From: Candidatus Kaiserbacteria bacterium
GTDB lineage: Bacteria > Patescibacteriota > Minisyncoccia > Phycocordibacterales > UBA2100
Reading direction: 5' to 3'
Length of the DNA: 40,158 nt
Assembly: GCA_028286865.1 (NCBI GenBank)
Contig: JAQBQU010000014.1
Location: 1 to 40,158 of the forward strand
Part shown: one piece after another, positions 31,405 to 38,744 of the stretch
How positions within the stretch are numbered: position 1 is the first letter of the stretch
Layout of the letters: each line of letters opens with the position of its first letter
The notes under the pieces: generated by a model
What the model saw: only the letters and a program-made list of their open reading frames with translations
What the model was told of the DNA's origin: nothing
The model's database searches: none
Made by a program: the position numbers and the translations under genes

Positions 31405-33553
31405 GATCGTCTCCACCGGCTGACGGCTTGAGTCCTTTACGTGAGGCCCAGTCCGGATCAGCAGCTTTGATAGAGAGATTATAGCGTCCTTTCTCATCTA
31501 TTTCCTTGAGTACGACCGGGACCATGTCGCCGATATGGAGCGCCTCGGAAATATTGTTGATCCGGAACGGCGCCACCTCGGATACGTGCACCAAGCCGTC
31601 GGCGTTCGCTCCGATCTTCACGAAGGCGCCGAAGTCCATCATGCGCACCACTTCACCTTCAAATTTGTCGCCCACCATGAATTCGCGGGTGAGGTCCTGG
31701 ATCTCCTTGAGCGCGGCTTCTGCAGCGCCACCCCGTCCGGTGATGAATATCGTTCCGTCGTCTTCGATCGTGATGTCGTCAGCGAGCGTGCGCTCGCGGA
31801 TGCCATTGATCATCTTGCCGCCCGGGCCGATCACGAGGCCGATCTGGTCGACCTTCACGTGCATGGTAAGGATCTTCGGAGCGCGCGGAGATATGTCGGC
31901 ACGTGGAGCGGGAATTTCTGTGGTGATGACCTCAAGGATCTGCATGCGCGCCTTTTTGGCCTGCACGAATGCTTCTTCGAGGACCTTCAAGGGCACCCCT
32001 TCCACTTTCACATCCATCTGGACTGCAGTGACCCCTTCAGTAGTACCGGCGACCTTGAAGTCCATATCTCCATGATGATCTTCCGGACCCTGGATATCCG
32101 TGAGCACCTTATATGCACCCGTTGCATCGCTCATCATGCCCATCGCGATACCGGCGACCGGACGCTTGATAGGAACTCCGGCGTCCATCATCGCGAGCGT
32201 ACCTGCACACACAGAGGCCATCGAAGTGGAACCATTGGAAGCAAGAGATTCGGCGACGATACGGATGGTGTACGGAAAGACTTCCTTTGCAGGAAGGACC
32301 GCACGAAGTGCCTTTTCAGCAAGTGCGCCGTGGCCGATCATGCGGCGGTTCGTTCCACCCATACGACCGGTTTCTCCGACCGAGAACGGCGGAAAGTTGT
32401 AATGGAGCATGAAGTTCTTCTTCGCTTCCTGGTACTCGATGGTGTCCACGAGCTGGGAGTCGCCCGGCCCCCCGAGTGTAAGTACGCCGAGTACGTGAGT
32501 CGCACCGCGATAAAAGACGCCGGAGCCGTGTACGACCGGAGAAAGTCCGCCGGCCTGAGCGAACAGCGGTCGGATCTCATCCATCTTTCTGCCGTCGGCA
32601 CGACGGTCATTCTTGATCGCTTCTTCGTGAATGTAATTGTTCACATGCTCTTCGTAGTGATTGTCGAGAAGGCCCGCCTTCACCTCAGGGAAGCGCTCGA
32701 GCGCGGCTTTGATCCATTCGCTTTTGAGCGCGCCCATCTTCTTTTTGCCGATATTCCCATCAGTCGATCCGAATATCGCTTCTTCGAGCTTTGGAACGAT
32801 GAGTTCGGTGAATGCGGCCTCTACTTCGGGAGTGACCGCCGGAGCCGTGAATACCTGCTTTACCTTGCCGCGTTCAGCGACGATCATTTTCTGCCATGCC
32901 TGGATCTTTTCGATCTCTTCAGAGACCTGAGCGAATCCTTTTGCGAGCAGCTCCTCCGAGACTTCGTTCGCGCCCACTTCGATCATGTTGATGAGACCGT
33001 CTTTGCCGCAGGCAAGAAGATCCATGCGAGAGCCTTCCGCTTCGCGCTCCTTATAGGTCGGATTGACGATGAATGTTCCTGCTTCTTCTCCCTGTTCAAG
33101 ACGCACTGCAGATACCGGGCCATTCCACGGAATGTCGGATGTCGCCAGCGCGAGCGATGCCGCGTTTACCGCGAGAAGGTCGGTATCATAATCCTCGATC
33201 GAAAGTACCGAGATGATCACCTGAACGTCGCGCTTGAGTCCCGCAGGAAACAGCGGGCGGATGGTGCGGTCGACGATGCGTCCCGAGAGCACCGCCTCTT
33301 CTGAAGGGCGACCTTCGCGGCGCATAAAGCGCGAGCCCAAGATGGCGCCCGCTGCATAGAATTTTTCCTCGTATTCGACGGAGAGCGGGAAATAATCGAG
33401 AGAACTTTCCTTGCTTCCCATCACCGCGGTCGCGAGGACCGCGCTGTTGCCGTAGCGGAGCAAGACCGATCCGTTGGCCTGATCCGCCCACGTGTTGAAC
33501 TCTGCGGACATGGTCTGACCTCCTATCTGGAGCTCATATACTTTCTTTTCCAT
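31370..33553 (-). CDS. pnp: Polyribonucleotide nucleotidyltransferase (PNPase)
   Basis: PNPase degrades RNA from the 3' end using phosphate. The 727-aa protein has the full architecture: first RNase PH domain (about residues 10-140), helical linker, second RNase PH domain (about 310-540, with GGTNRRMIGHGALAEKAL and ASVCAGTLAMMDAGVPI), a KH domain with VIGPGGKMINGI near 565, and an S1 domain starting GDKFEGEVVRMMDFGAFVKI. The N-terminus YELQIGGQTMSAEFNTWADQ is typical. A TGG-TATAGT hexamer upstream gives a leader of about 80 nt with a hairpin. rpsO, its usual upstream neighbour, is about 2 kb away. Confidence 0.97.
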   Translation of the reverse strand: MEKKVYELQIGGQTMSAEFNTWADQANGSVLLRYGNSAVLATAVMGSKESSLDYFPLSVEYEEKFYAAGAILGSRFMRREGRPSEEAVLSGRIVDRTIRPLFPAGLKRDVQVIISVLSIEDYDTDLLAVNAASLALATSDIPWNGPVSAVRLEQGEEAGTFIVNPTYKEREAEGSRMDLLACGKDGLINMIEVGANEVSEELLAKGFAQVSEEIEKIQAWQKMIVAERGKVKQVFTAPAVTPEVEAAFTELIVPKLEEAIFGSTDGNIGKKKMGALKSEWIKAALERFPEVKAGLLDNHYEEHVNNYIHEEAIKNDRRADGRKMDEIRPLFAQAGGLSPVVHGSGVFYRGATHVLGVLTLGGPGDSQLVDTIEYQEAKKNFMLHYNFPPFSVGETGRMGGTNRRMIGHGALAEKALRAVLPAKEVFPYTIRIVAESLASNGSTSMASVCAGTLAMMDAGVPIKRPVAGIAMGMMSDATGAYKVLTDIQGPEDHHGDMDFKVAGTTEGVTAVQMDVKVEGVPLKVLEEAFVQAKKARMQILEVITTEIPAPRADISPRAPKILTMHVKVDQIGLVIGPGGKMINGIRERTLADDITIEDDGTIFITGRGGAAEAALKEIQDLTREFMVGDKFEGEVVRMMDFGAFVKIGANADGLVHVSEVAPFRINNISEALHIGDMVPVVLKEIDEKGRYNLSIKAADPDWASRKGLKPSAGGDDHGARKSFTPRR

Positions 33554-33576
33554 TGTATTGGGTGATGCCAGGATTT

Positions 33577-33605
33577 CAGTAGCGAGCCATTATTTGGCTG
33601 CACTG
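33577..33605 (-). promoter_or_regulatory. Hairpin in the pnp leader
   Basis: An 11-bp stem-loop with two single-nt bulges (CAGT/ACTG, GC/GC, AGCCA/TGGCT, loop of 5) lies within the predicted pnp leader. In E. coli a leader hairpin mediates pnp autoregulation; whether this one does is unknown. Confidence 0.5.
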
Positions 33606-33641
33606 CCTATCCGGGCACCACGGCTATTTACTAATAAATTG

Positions 33642-33647
33642 ACTATA
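33642..33647 (-). promoter_or_regulatory. Extended -10 of pnp
   Basis: On the reverse strand TGG-TATAGT predicts initiation near 33635 and a leader of about 80 nt. Confidence 0.55.
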
Positions 33648-33658
33648 CCATATCGTGT

Positions 33659-33664
33659 TATTGT
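33659..33664 (+). promoter_or_regulatory. Extended -10 before the small membrane protein gene
   Basis: TGT-TATTGT (33656-33664) ends 6 nt before the ATG at 33671. Confidence 0.4.
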
Positions 33665-33670
33665 TTCGAC

Positions 33671-33889
33671 ATGAACAAACATTCACGCGAATCCTTTATT
33701 TATCGCATCACCATGGCCTCGACGATCTTCTCCGCCGTACTGTTCTTCGTTATCGTCCTGCTCGAGCTGTGGATCCGCTGGAAGATCAATCAGAACTTCA
33801 CGATGCTCGGCAATTTTGAACTTCCGAGCCTCGCACTTTTGCTTCTCGGGCAGCTCGCCGTACTCTCCTTCGTTCATCGCGACCGATAG
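33671..33889 (+). CDS. Small two-helix membrane protein, unknown family
   Basis: The 72-aa product has a short basic N-terminus (MNKHSRESFIYRI), two hydrophobic helices (about residues 15-34 and 51-67) and a short charged end (HRDR). I do not recognise the family. It precedes the DUF475/TerC-like gene by 21 nt on the same strand. A -10-like hexamer lies 6 nt before the start, as for most genes in this window, which supports a real gene despite its size. Confidence 0.55.
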   Translation: MNKHSRESFIYRITMASTIFSAVLFFVIVLLELWIRWKINQNFTMLGNFELPSLALLLLGQLAVLSFVHRDR

Positions 33890-33898
33890 GGCGCGTGC

Positions 33899-33904
33899 TA
33901 GGAT
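33899..33904 (+). promoter_or_regulatory. Extended -10 just before the DUF475 gene
   Basis: TGC-TAGGAT (33896-33904) ends 6 nt before the ATG at 33911. Confidence 0.45.
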
Positions 33905-33910
33905 GCCCGC

Positions 33911-34897
33911 ATGTGGAAACTATTCGTATTTCCGAGCGCAGTCGCGCTTGTCGCCGCAGCGGGTATCTGGCTGTGGGGCGGAGTGCAGGCGCTCATCCTC
34001 GTTGCGCTTTTGGCGGTCCTTGAGACCACGCTCTCTTTTGATAACGCGGTCGTGAATGCAAAGGTGCTTTCCCGCATGAATCCCTTGTGGCAGAGCCGCT
34101 TTATGTTGTGGGGCATACCGGTCGCGGTGTTTGGTACGCGACTCATCCTCCCGCTTTTTATCGTGGCCGCAGCTGCAGCCCTGTCCCCGATCGCCGTCGC
34201 GAAGCTCGCGCTCTTTGACAGTCGCGCGTACGGAGCCGCACTGCAGCATGCACATGCGGCCATCGCTGCCTTCGGCGCGACCTTTCTCATGCTCGTATCC
34301 TTAAAATATTTCTTTGACCGGAAAAAGACAGTCCACTGGATCAAAAGTATCGAGCGGCATTTCTCACGCTGGGGCGGCATCGAGGCGATCGAAATAGGCC
34401 TTGTTCTCTCGATATTATTGACGAGCGCGTTCTTTGCCTCGTACGAAGCGGCAACCATCCTGAGCGCCGGAGTCATCGGTATGATCCTCTTTATTATTAT
34501 GGAAGGCTTCACGCAGTCATTCGAGCTCGACGCCAATGCCACACGGGCGGGCCTTTCGCTCTTTATATATCTCAACGTTCTCGACTCGGCATTCTCTCTC
34601 GATGGTGTGGTGGGAGCCTTCGCTATCACCTCGCTCTTGCCGGTCATTATCGCGGGCCTCGGCATCGGAGCGCTCTATGTACGCGCCTTCACTGTCTCGC
34701 TCGTGCGCGCCAAAACACTCGAGACCCTCCCCTATCTTGAACACGGAGCGCACTACGCGATATTCGCACTCGCGCTCACGATGCTCGCGAGCCTGTATGT
34801 CGACGTGCCCGAAGTCATAACGGGGCTCATCGGCTTCGTGTTCATAGCACTCGCCTATTGGTCGTCACGCGAGGAAAGAATTACTCAACGCCGGTGA
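33911..34897 (+). CDS. DUF475/TerC-superfamily integral membrane protein
   Basis: The 328-aa protein has about eight or nine membrane helices. It carries two acidic repeats typical of the TerC/DUF475 superfamily: LETTLSFDNAVVNAKVL near residue 37 and VLDSAFSLDGVVGAFA near residue 225, with the Asp and Asn residues inside membrane segments. TerC relatives are implicated in metal-ion transport, including manganese export to secreted metalloenzymes. That role is not established for DUF475. The gene overlaps the convergent NYN-domain gene by 17 nt. Confidence 0.88.
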   Translation: MWKLFVFPSAVALVAAAGIWLWGGVQALILVALLAVLETTLSFDNAVVNAKVLSRMNPLWQSRFMLWGIPVAVFGTRLILPLFIVAAAAALSPIAVAKLALFDSRAYGAALQHAHAAIAAFGATFLMLVSLKYFFDRKKTVHWIKSIERHFSRWGGIEAIEIGLVLSILLTSAFFASYEAATILSAGVIGMILFIIMEGFTQSFELDANATRAGLSLFIYLNVLDSAFSLDGVVGAFAITSLLPVIIAGLGIGALYVRAFTVSLVRAKTLETLPYLEHGAHYAIFALALTMLASLYVDVPEVITGLIGFVFIALAYWSSREERITQRR

Positions 34898-35501
34898 TCT
34901 TCGAGATCTCGGCGATCTCTTTTTCAGCCTGATTTTCGGTCGTGGGCGCGTCGTCGGCGAATTTGGTACCTGCTCCGCGGCGCGCTCCCCCGCGATAGTT
35001 CATGAGGTAGCGGCGCGGGTCGGCATCGAGGTCCAGAAAGTGATCGGTCGCCTCTTTGAGCTTGCCCGATGTCGAGCGGCCGAATGAAACGACCTCCACT
35101 TGGCAGCCGCCGTGTGTTCGCAAGTATTCGACGAGTGGAATGAAGTCCCCGTCTCCGGTGAAAAGTATCACCGTGTCGAGTTTTGGTGCCATCGTGATGG
35201 CGTCGACCGCCATTCCGACGTCCCAGTCGGCCTTTTTAGCGCCGCCAAAGAATATCTGGAGGTCTTTGGTGCGTGTTTCGATGCCTATTTTGCCCAAAGC
35301 TTCAAAAAAGCCTTGTTCTTCGCCGCTTTCTGTCGTTACCACGTATGCCCGGGCGCGGATAAGGCGTCTGCCGGCCACGGAATCCTTCAGAAGGTTGCCG
35401 AAGTTAACGCGCGCATGATAGAGGTTCTTCGCGCTGTGGTAGAGGTTCTGTGTGTCGATGAAAACGCCGACACGCTGTTCAGGATGTTTGATGATTGCCA
35501 T
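34881..35501 (-). CDS. NYN-domain protein (LabA/DUF88-like, PIN-like nuclease fold)
   Basis: NYN-domain proteins share the PIN-like nuclease fold and are thought to act on RNA. The 206-aa protein has VGVFIDTQNLYHSAKN near residue 12 (first Asp), KADWDVGMAVDAI near residue 92 and ILFTGDGDFIPLVEYLRTHG near residue 111, giving the conserved acidic cluster of DUF88/LabA. The C-terminal 40 residues are basic then acidic and probably disordered. It lies downstream of rpsO on the same strand, separated by the rpsO terminator. Substrate unknown. Confidence 0.88.
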   Translation of the reverse strand: MAIIKHPEQRVGVFIDTQNLYHSAKNLYHARVNFGNLLKDSVAGRRLIRARAYVVTTESGEEQGFFEALGKIGIETRTKDLQIFFGGAKKADWDVGMAVDAITMAPKLDTVILFTGDGDFIPLVEYLRTHGGCQVEVVSFGRSTSGKLKEATDHFLDLDADPRRYLMNYRGGARRGAGTKFADDAPTTENQAEKEIAEISKITGVE

Positions 35502-35593
35502 ATAAATTAAGAGCTATGCCGAGCAGACAATAAAAGCGTCTACCCTCTTTATAAAGTATGCCCGTGAAGTCAAGATGATCGAAAAAGTTGAGC

Positions 35594-35625
35594 AAAAAGA
35601 AAATAGAAGCCGTTGGCTTCTATTT
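35594..35625 (-). terminator. Intrinsic terminator overlapping the rpsO stop codon
   Basis: AATAGAAGCC (35602-35611), loop GTT, GGCTTCTATT (35615-35624) forms a 10-bp stem. On the reverse strand it is followed by a T-rich run (complement of 35594-35603). The rpsO stop codon lies within the stem. Confidence 0.8.
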
Positions 35626-35886
35626 CTTGAGACCGAGTTTCTTGACGAGCGTGCCGTATGCGCGCTTGTTGGTGCCTTCAAGATACTTCAAATGCTTTCT
35701 TCGGTCAGCCACAAGGCCCAAAAGACCGCGGCGGGAGTGCTTGTCCTTGTTGTTTTTGTTCAAATGAGCGGACAATTCCTCGATCCGGCGCGTCAAAATG
35801 GCCACCTGCACCTCGGGAGACCCCGTATCGGTGTCATGGCGCTGTGTCTTCGTGATCTCGTTTGCCTTCTTTCGCTTCGTGAGCAT
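35620..35886 (-). CDS. rpsO: 30S ribosomal protein S15
   Basis: S15 is a primary 16S rRNA-binding protein of the small subunit. The 88-aa product shows the S15 signature TGSPEVQVAILTRRIEELSAHL and HSRRGLLGLVADRRKHLKYL, with normal length. It has the most complete promoter seen: TTGCAA, 17 nt, TGC-TAATAT, then 6 nt to ATG, so initiation would fall at the start codon itself. This leaves no leader for the S15 autoregulation known in other bacteria. Its own terminator separates it from the NYN-domain gene. Confidence 0.97.
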   Translation of the reverse strand: MLTKRKKANEITKTQRHDTDTGSPEVQVAILTRRIEELSAHLNKNNKDKHSRRGLLGLVADRRKHLKYLEGTNKRAYGTLVKKLGLKK

Positions 35887-35892
35887 GCCAGA

Positions 35893-35921
35893 ATATTAGC
35901 ATATTACCTCGCTTTTTGCAA
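35893..35921 (-). promoter_or_regulatory. Complete rpsO promoter
   Basis: On the reverse strand, -35 TTGCAA (35921-35916), 17-nt spacer, extended -10 TGC-TAATAT (35901-35893), then 6 nt to the rpsO ATG. Confidence 0.75.
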
Positions 35922-35955
35922 GATTTGGCCCGTGCGGGCCCTCTGAGGGGTAATT

Positions 35956-35985
35956 AAAAAGCGCCTCTTCTCAGAGGCGCTTTTC
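35956..35985. terminator. Terminator of the FKBP gene
   Basis: A 12-bp stem (35957-35968 with 35973-35984), loop TCTC, has A-run and T-run on both sides, so it can act on either strand. It serves the FKBP gene 17 nt upstream and sits just before the rpsO promoter. Confidence 0.9.
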
Positions 35986-36001
35986 GGGGCTTAAAATAAG
36001 C

Positions 36002-36517
36002 CTATTTTGCTGGTGTAGAGGTCGCAGGCTGTACTTTGACGAGCTTGACGTCGAAGACGATGGTCGCATTGGCCGGGATGATCTCCTTGCCGGATGCATC
36101 CTTGACCGAGGTAGTGCCGTAACCGAGGGCCGGTGGGATGGCGAGCAAGCGCTCTCCGCCCTCCTTCATACCGTTAACACCGATCTGGAAGCCCGGGATC
36201 AAGCCCTGAGCGCCGAGAACGAAGGTAAGGGGCTGGTTGTTGTGAGCAGCTGAGCTGTCGAAGACGGTGCCGTCCTGCAATTGACCGACGTAGAGGACCG
36301 ATACCGTGTCTCCAGGCTTTGCCTGAGCGCCGGTGCCGGCAGTCACTTCCTGTGCCTGGACCTGGTTGGGGTCTACTGTGGTTGCGGTCGTGGTGGTCGC
36401 CGCAGCAGTGGTCGTGGCAGGAGCTGCTGAAGTGGACTTATAAATAAAGTATCCGCCGATAATAACTACGAGTACGACAACTGCCCAAATGACAGTATTT
36501 TTTGTGTTGGTATTCAT
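36002..36517 (-). CDS. FKBP-type peptidyl-prolyl isomerase, membrane-anchored
   Basis: FKBP enzymes catalyse cis-trans isomerisation of prolyl bonds during folding. The start at 36517 gives 171 aa beginning MNTNTKNTVIWAVVVLVVII, an N-terminal membrane anchor or signal. An Ala/Thr-rich linker follows, then an FKBP domain with PGDTVSVLYVGQLQDGTVFD, FVLGAQGLIPGFQIGVNGMK, RLLAIPPALGYG and IVFDVKLVKV. It therefore acts outside the cytoplasmic membrane, probably on secreted proteins. A TATTCT hexamer lies 6 nt before the ATG. The longer frame from 36796 is rejected because it crosses into rarA. Confidence 0.93.
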   Translation of the reverse strand: MNTNTKNTVIWAVVVLVVIIGGYFIYKSTSAAPATTTAAATTTTATTVDPNQVQAQEVTAGTGAQAKPGDTVSVLYVGQLQDGTVFDSSAAHNNQPLTFVLGAQGLIPGFQIGVNGMKEGGERLLAIPPALGYGTTSVKDASGKEIIPANATIVFDVKLVKVQPATSTPAK

Positions 36518-36523
36518 AGCTAT

Positions 36524-36529
36524 AGAATA
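36524..36529 (-). promoter_or_regulatory. -10 hexamer just before the FKBP gene
   Basis: On the reverse strand TATTCT ends 6 nt before the ATG at 36517. Confidence 0.45.
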
Positions 36530-36614
36530 GCGTCTCCCTCGATTCGCGCAAGGTGTGAATAGTCGGGGAATGGGATAACTGTCATGGATTAGCGCGCCAG
36601 AAACATCAATTTGA

Positions 36615-36620
36615 TACAGT
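36615..36620 (+). promoter_or_regulatory. Extended -10 just before rarA
   Basis: TGA-TACAGT (36612-36620) ends 6 nt before the ATG at 36627. Confidence 0.5.
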
Positions 36621-36626
36621 GGATAT

Positions 36627-37781
36627 ATGGAACCGCTGGCATCACGTATCAGGCCGAAAATATTGAGCGAATTCGTGGGCCAAGAGCATCTCACCGGCGA
36701 GGGCAAGCCCTTGCGCGTTGCGATAGAAAAGAAGGAGTTGTTCTCATTCATACTTTGGGGGCCGCCCGGAAGCGGCAAGACCACCCTTGCGCGCATCTAT
36801 GCCAATGCGCTCGATGCTGATTTCTTTGAACTCTCCGCGGTCGAGGCCGGCAAAGACGATATCCGCAAAGTGCTCGGCACCCGTGCATCTCGCACGCCGA
36901 CCTTAGGAATGGACAAGCCGAAGATATTATTCGTCGATGAGATACATCGCTTCAATAAAGCGCAGCAGGATTTCCTGCTCCCCTTCGTCGAGCGCGGTGA
37001 CATCACCCTCATCGGCGCCACGACTGAGAATCCGTCATTTGAAATAATTTCTCCGCTGCTCTCGCGATGTCGTGTCTTCGTGCTCAATGAGCACAATGAA
37101 AATGAGATGGAGAAAATTCTCAAGCGCACCAAAATAAAAATGCCGAAGGATGCGCGCGACTGGCTCATCCGTCTCGCATCCGGCGACGCGCGCCAAGCCA
37201 TCACCGCGCTCGAGACCGCAGAAGCGCTCTACGGAAAAGTGACGCTCGACACCCTCAAAGAAGCGGTGCAATCCAAACATCTTCGCTACGATAAAAAAGG
37301 CGACGAGCACTACAATACGATCTCGGCATTCATAAAATCGATGCGTGCATCACAACCCGATGCCGCGCTCTATTATCTGGCGCGCATGGTGGACGCCGGA
37401 GAGGATCCGAAATTCATCGCACGCAGGATGGTGATCTTCGCGAGCGAAGACATCGGGCTCGCACAGCCGACCGCGCTCGTCGTCGCCAACGCGGTCTTCG
37501 AGGCGGTGAATAAGATCGGATACCCGGAAGCGACCATCAATCTCGCGCACGGCGTTGCGTACCTGGCTCAGAGTAAAAAAGATCGCCGCTCATACGATGC
37601 GATATTCGAAGCGCTCGATGATGTGAAGAAATTCGGCAATCTCCCGATACCGATGAATGTGCGCAATGCGCCGACGAAGCTGATGAAAGACCTCGGCTAC
37701 CATAAGGGATACAAGATGTACGACACTGAATCGTATCTCCCTGAAAAGCTCAAAAAGAAGAAATATCTAAAGGATGAGTGA
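36627..37781 (+). CDS. rarA: Replication-associated recombination protein RarA (MgsA)
   Basis: RarA is a AAA+ ATPase related to clamp-loader subunits that acts at stalled or gapped replication forks. The 384-aa protein has PLASRIRPKILSEFVGQEHL at the N-terminus, Walker A ILWGPPGSGKTTLARI near residue 44, VDEIHRFNKAQQDFLLPFVE as Walker B, the sensor segment IGATTENPSFEI, then the C-terminal RarA domain with YYLARMVDAGEDPKFIARR and the conserved VPMNVRNAP-like PIPMNVRNAPTKLMKDLGY. Slightly shorter than E. coli RarA (447 aa). A xer recombinase gene follows on the same strand after 30 nt. Confidence 0.95.
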   Translation: MEPLASRIRPKILSEFVGQEHLTGEGKPLRVAIEKKELFSFILWGPPGSGKTTLARIYANALDADFFELSAVEAGKDDIRKVLGTRASRTPTLGMDKPKILFVDEIHRFNKAQQDFLLPFVERGDITLIGATTENPSFEIISPLLSRCRVFVLNEHNENEMEKILKRTKIKMPKDARDWLIRLASGDARQAITALETAEALYGKVTLDTLKEAVQSKHLRYDKKGDEHYNTISAFIKSMRASQPDAALYYLARMVDAGEDPKFIARRMVIFASEDIGLAQPTALVVANAVFEAVNKIGYPEATINLAHGVAYLAQSKKDRRSYDAIFEALDDVKKFGNLPIPMNVRNAPTKLMKDLGYHKGYKMYDTESYLPEKLKKKKYLKDE

Positions 37782-37798
37782 TGCGTCGCACAATATCG

Positions 37799-37804
37799 TA
37801 TACT
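37799..37804 (+). promoter_or_regulatory. -10 hexamer just before the xer gene
   Basis: TATACT ends 7 nt before the ATG at 37812. Confidence 0.5.
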
Positions 37805-37811
37805 TATATTA

Positions 37812-38744
37812 ATGGCTGCTGACCTCAAGGAACTCAAGTCTCAGTTCCTCGAATATCTCGAGATCGAAAAGGGGCGCGGAGTGAAGACGGTCGAAAATTA
37901 CGACCGCTATCTCACCCGCTTTTTTACACAGGCAAAGGTCACGAAGCCGGGAGATATCACCGAGACCATGGTGCGCGAATTTCGCATCAATTTGAATCGC
38001 TCGGCCGGGGTCGCGGGGACGATGAAAAAGAACACGCAGAACTATCATCTCATCGCACTGCGCGCATTCCTCAAATTCCTGCGCAAGCGTGATGTCGAAA
38101 GTCTCAATCCGGAACGCATTGAACTCGCGAAAGTCGGCGGGCGCGATCTCGACCTCATCACCGTCGACGAGCTCAACCGTATTATGAAAGCACCGCAAGG
38201 TGAAACGCTCCCCGCGCTGCGCGATCGCGCAATTCTTGAACTACTTTTTTCTACCGGCCTTCGCGTATCCGAACTCTGCAATCTCAATCAGGATCTCGAT
38301 CTCACGCGCGATGAATTCTCGGTGCGCGGCAAAGGAGAAAAAGTGCGCGTGGTCTTTCTCTCTCCCGAAGCGAAGAAAGCGGTCGCTGCATATATAAAGA
38401 AGCGCGGCGATATGTCAGATGCGCTCTTCGTGAGCTACGGAGCGAAGTTCGCGAAGAAATCCGATAAGAAAGGCGCAGACAAGGATCTGCATCGTCTCAC
38501 TCCCCGCTCGGTCGAGCGCTTGGTGAAACAATATGCGATCAAAGCAGGTATCACCCGCAAGGTCACTCCCCACGTGATCCGTCACTCATTCGCGACCGAT
38601 CTCTTAAGCAATGGCGCCGACCTCCGCTCGGTCCAAGCGCTCCTCGGCCACGCAAATATTTCTACGACCCAGGTCTACACTCACGTGACCGACAGGCACC
38701 TGAGCGAAGTGCATAAGCAGTTTCACGGCAAGCGCCGCGGTTAG
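37812..38744 (+). CDS. Tyrosine recombinase of the XerC/XerD type
   Basis: Xer recombinases resolve chromosome dimers at dif sites. The 310-aa protein has the N-terminal SAM-like core-binding domain (FLEYLEIEKGRGVKTVENYD) and a catalytic domain with Arg in STGLRVSELCNL near residue 155, HVIRHSFATDLL near 257 (His and Arg) and LLGHANISTTQVYTHV near 277, which supplies His and the nucleophile Tyr. Length and architecture are those of host XerC/XerD, not of a phage integrase, though a mobile-element role cannot be excluded by sequence alone. No dif-like site was identified in the window. Confidence 0.9.
   Translation: MAADLKELKSQFLEYLEIEKGRGVKTVENYDRYLTRFFTQAKVTKPGDITETMVREFRINLNRSAGVAGTMKKNTQNYHLIALRAFLKFLRKRDVESLNPERIELAKVGGRDLDLITVDELNRIMKAPQGETLPALRDRAILELLFSTGLRVSELCNLNQDLDLTRDEFSVRGKGEKVRVVFLSPEAKKAVAAYIKKRGDMSDALFVSYGAKFAKKSDKKGADKDLHRLTPRSVERLVKQYAIKAGITRKVTPHVIRHSFATDLLSNGADLRSVQALLGHANISTTQVYTHVTDRHLSEVHKQFHGKRRG

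Noticed and set aside
31405-31497. N-terminal extension of the membrane protein gene into pnp
   Set aside because: A Shine-Dalgarno sits 6 nt before ATG 31404, and the extension is only the overlap with the pnp coding region.
31535-33304. Forward-strand reading frame of 589 codons opposite pnp
   Set aside because: It lies wholly antisense to the well-supported pnp gene, has no recognisable motif and is rich in His, Arg and Cys as expected of a shadow frame in GC-rich DNA.
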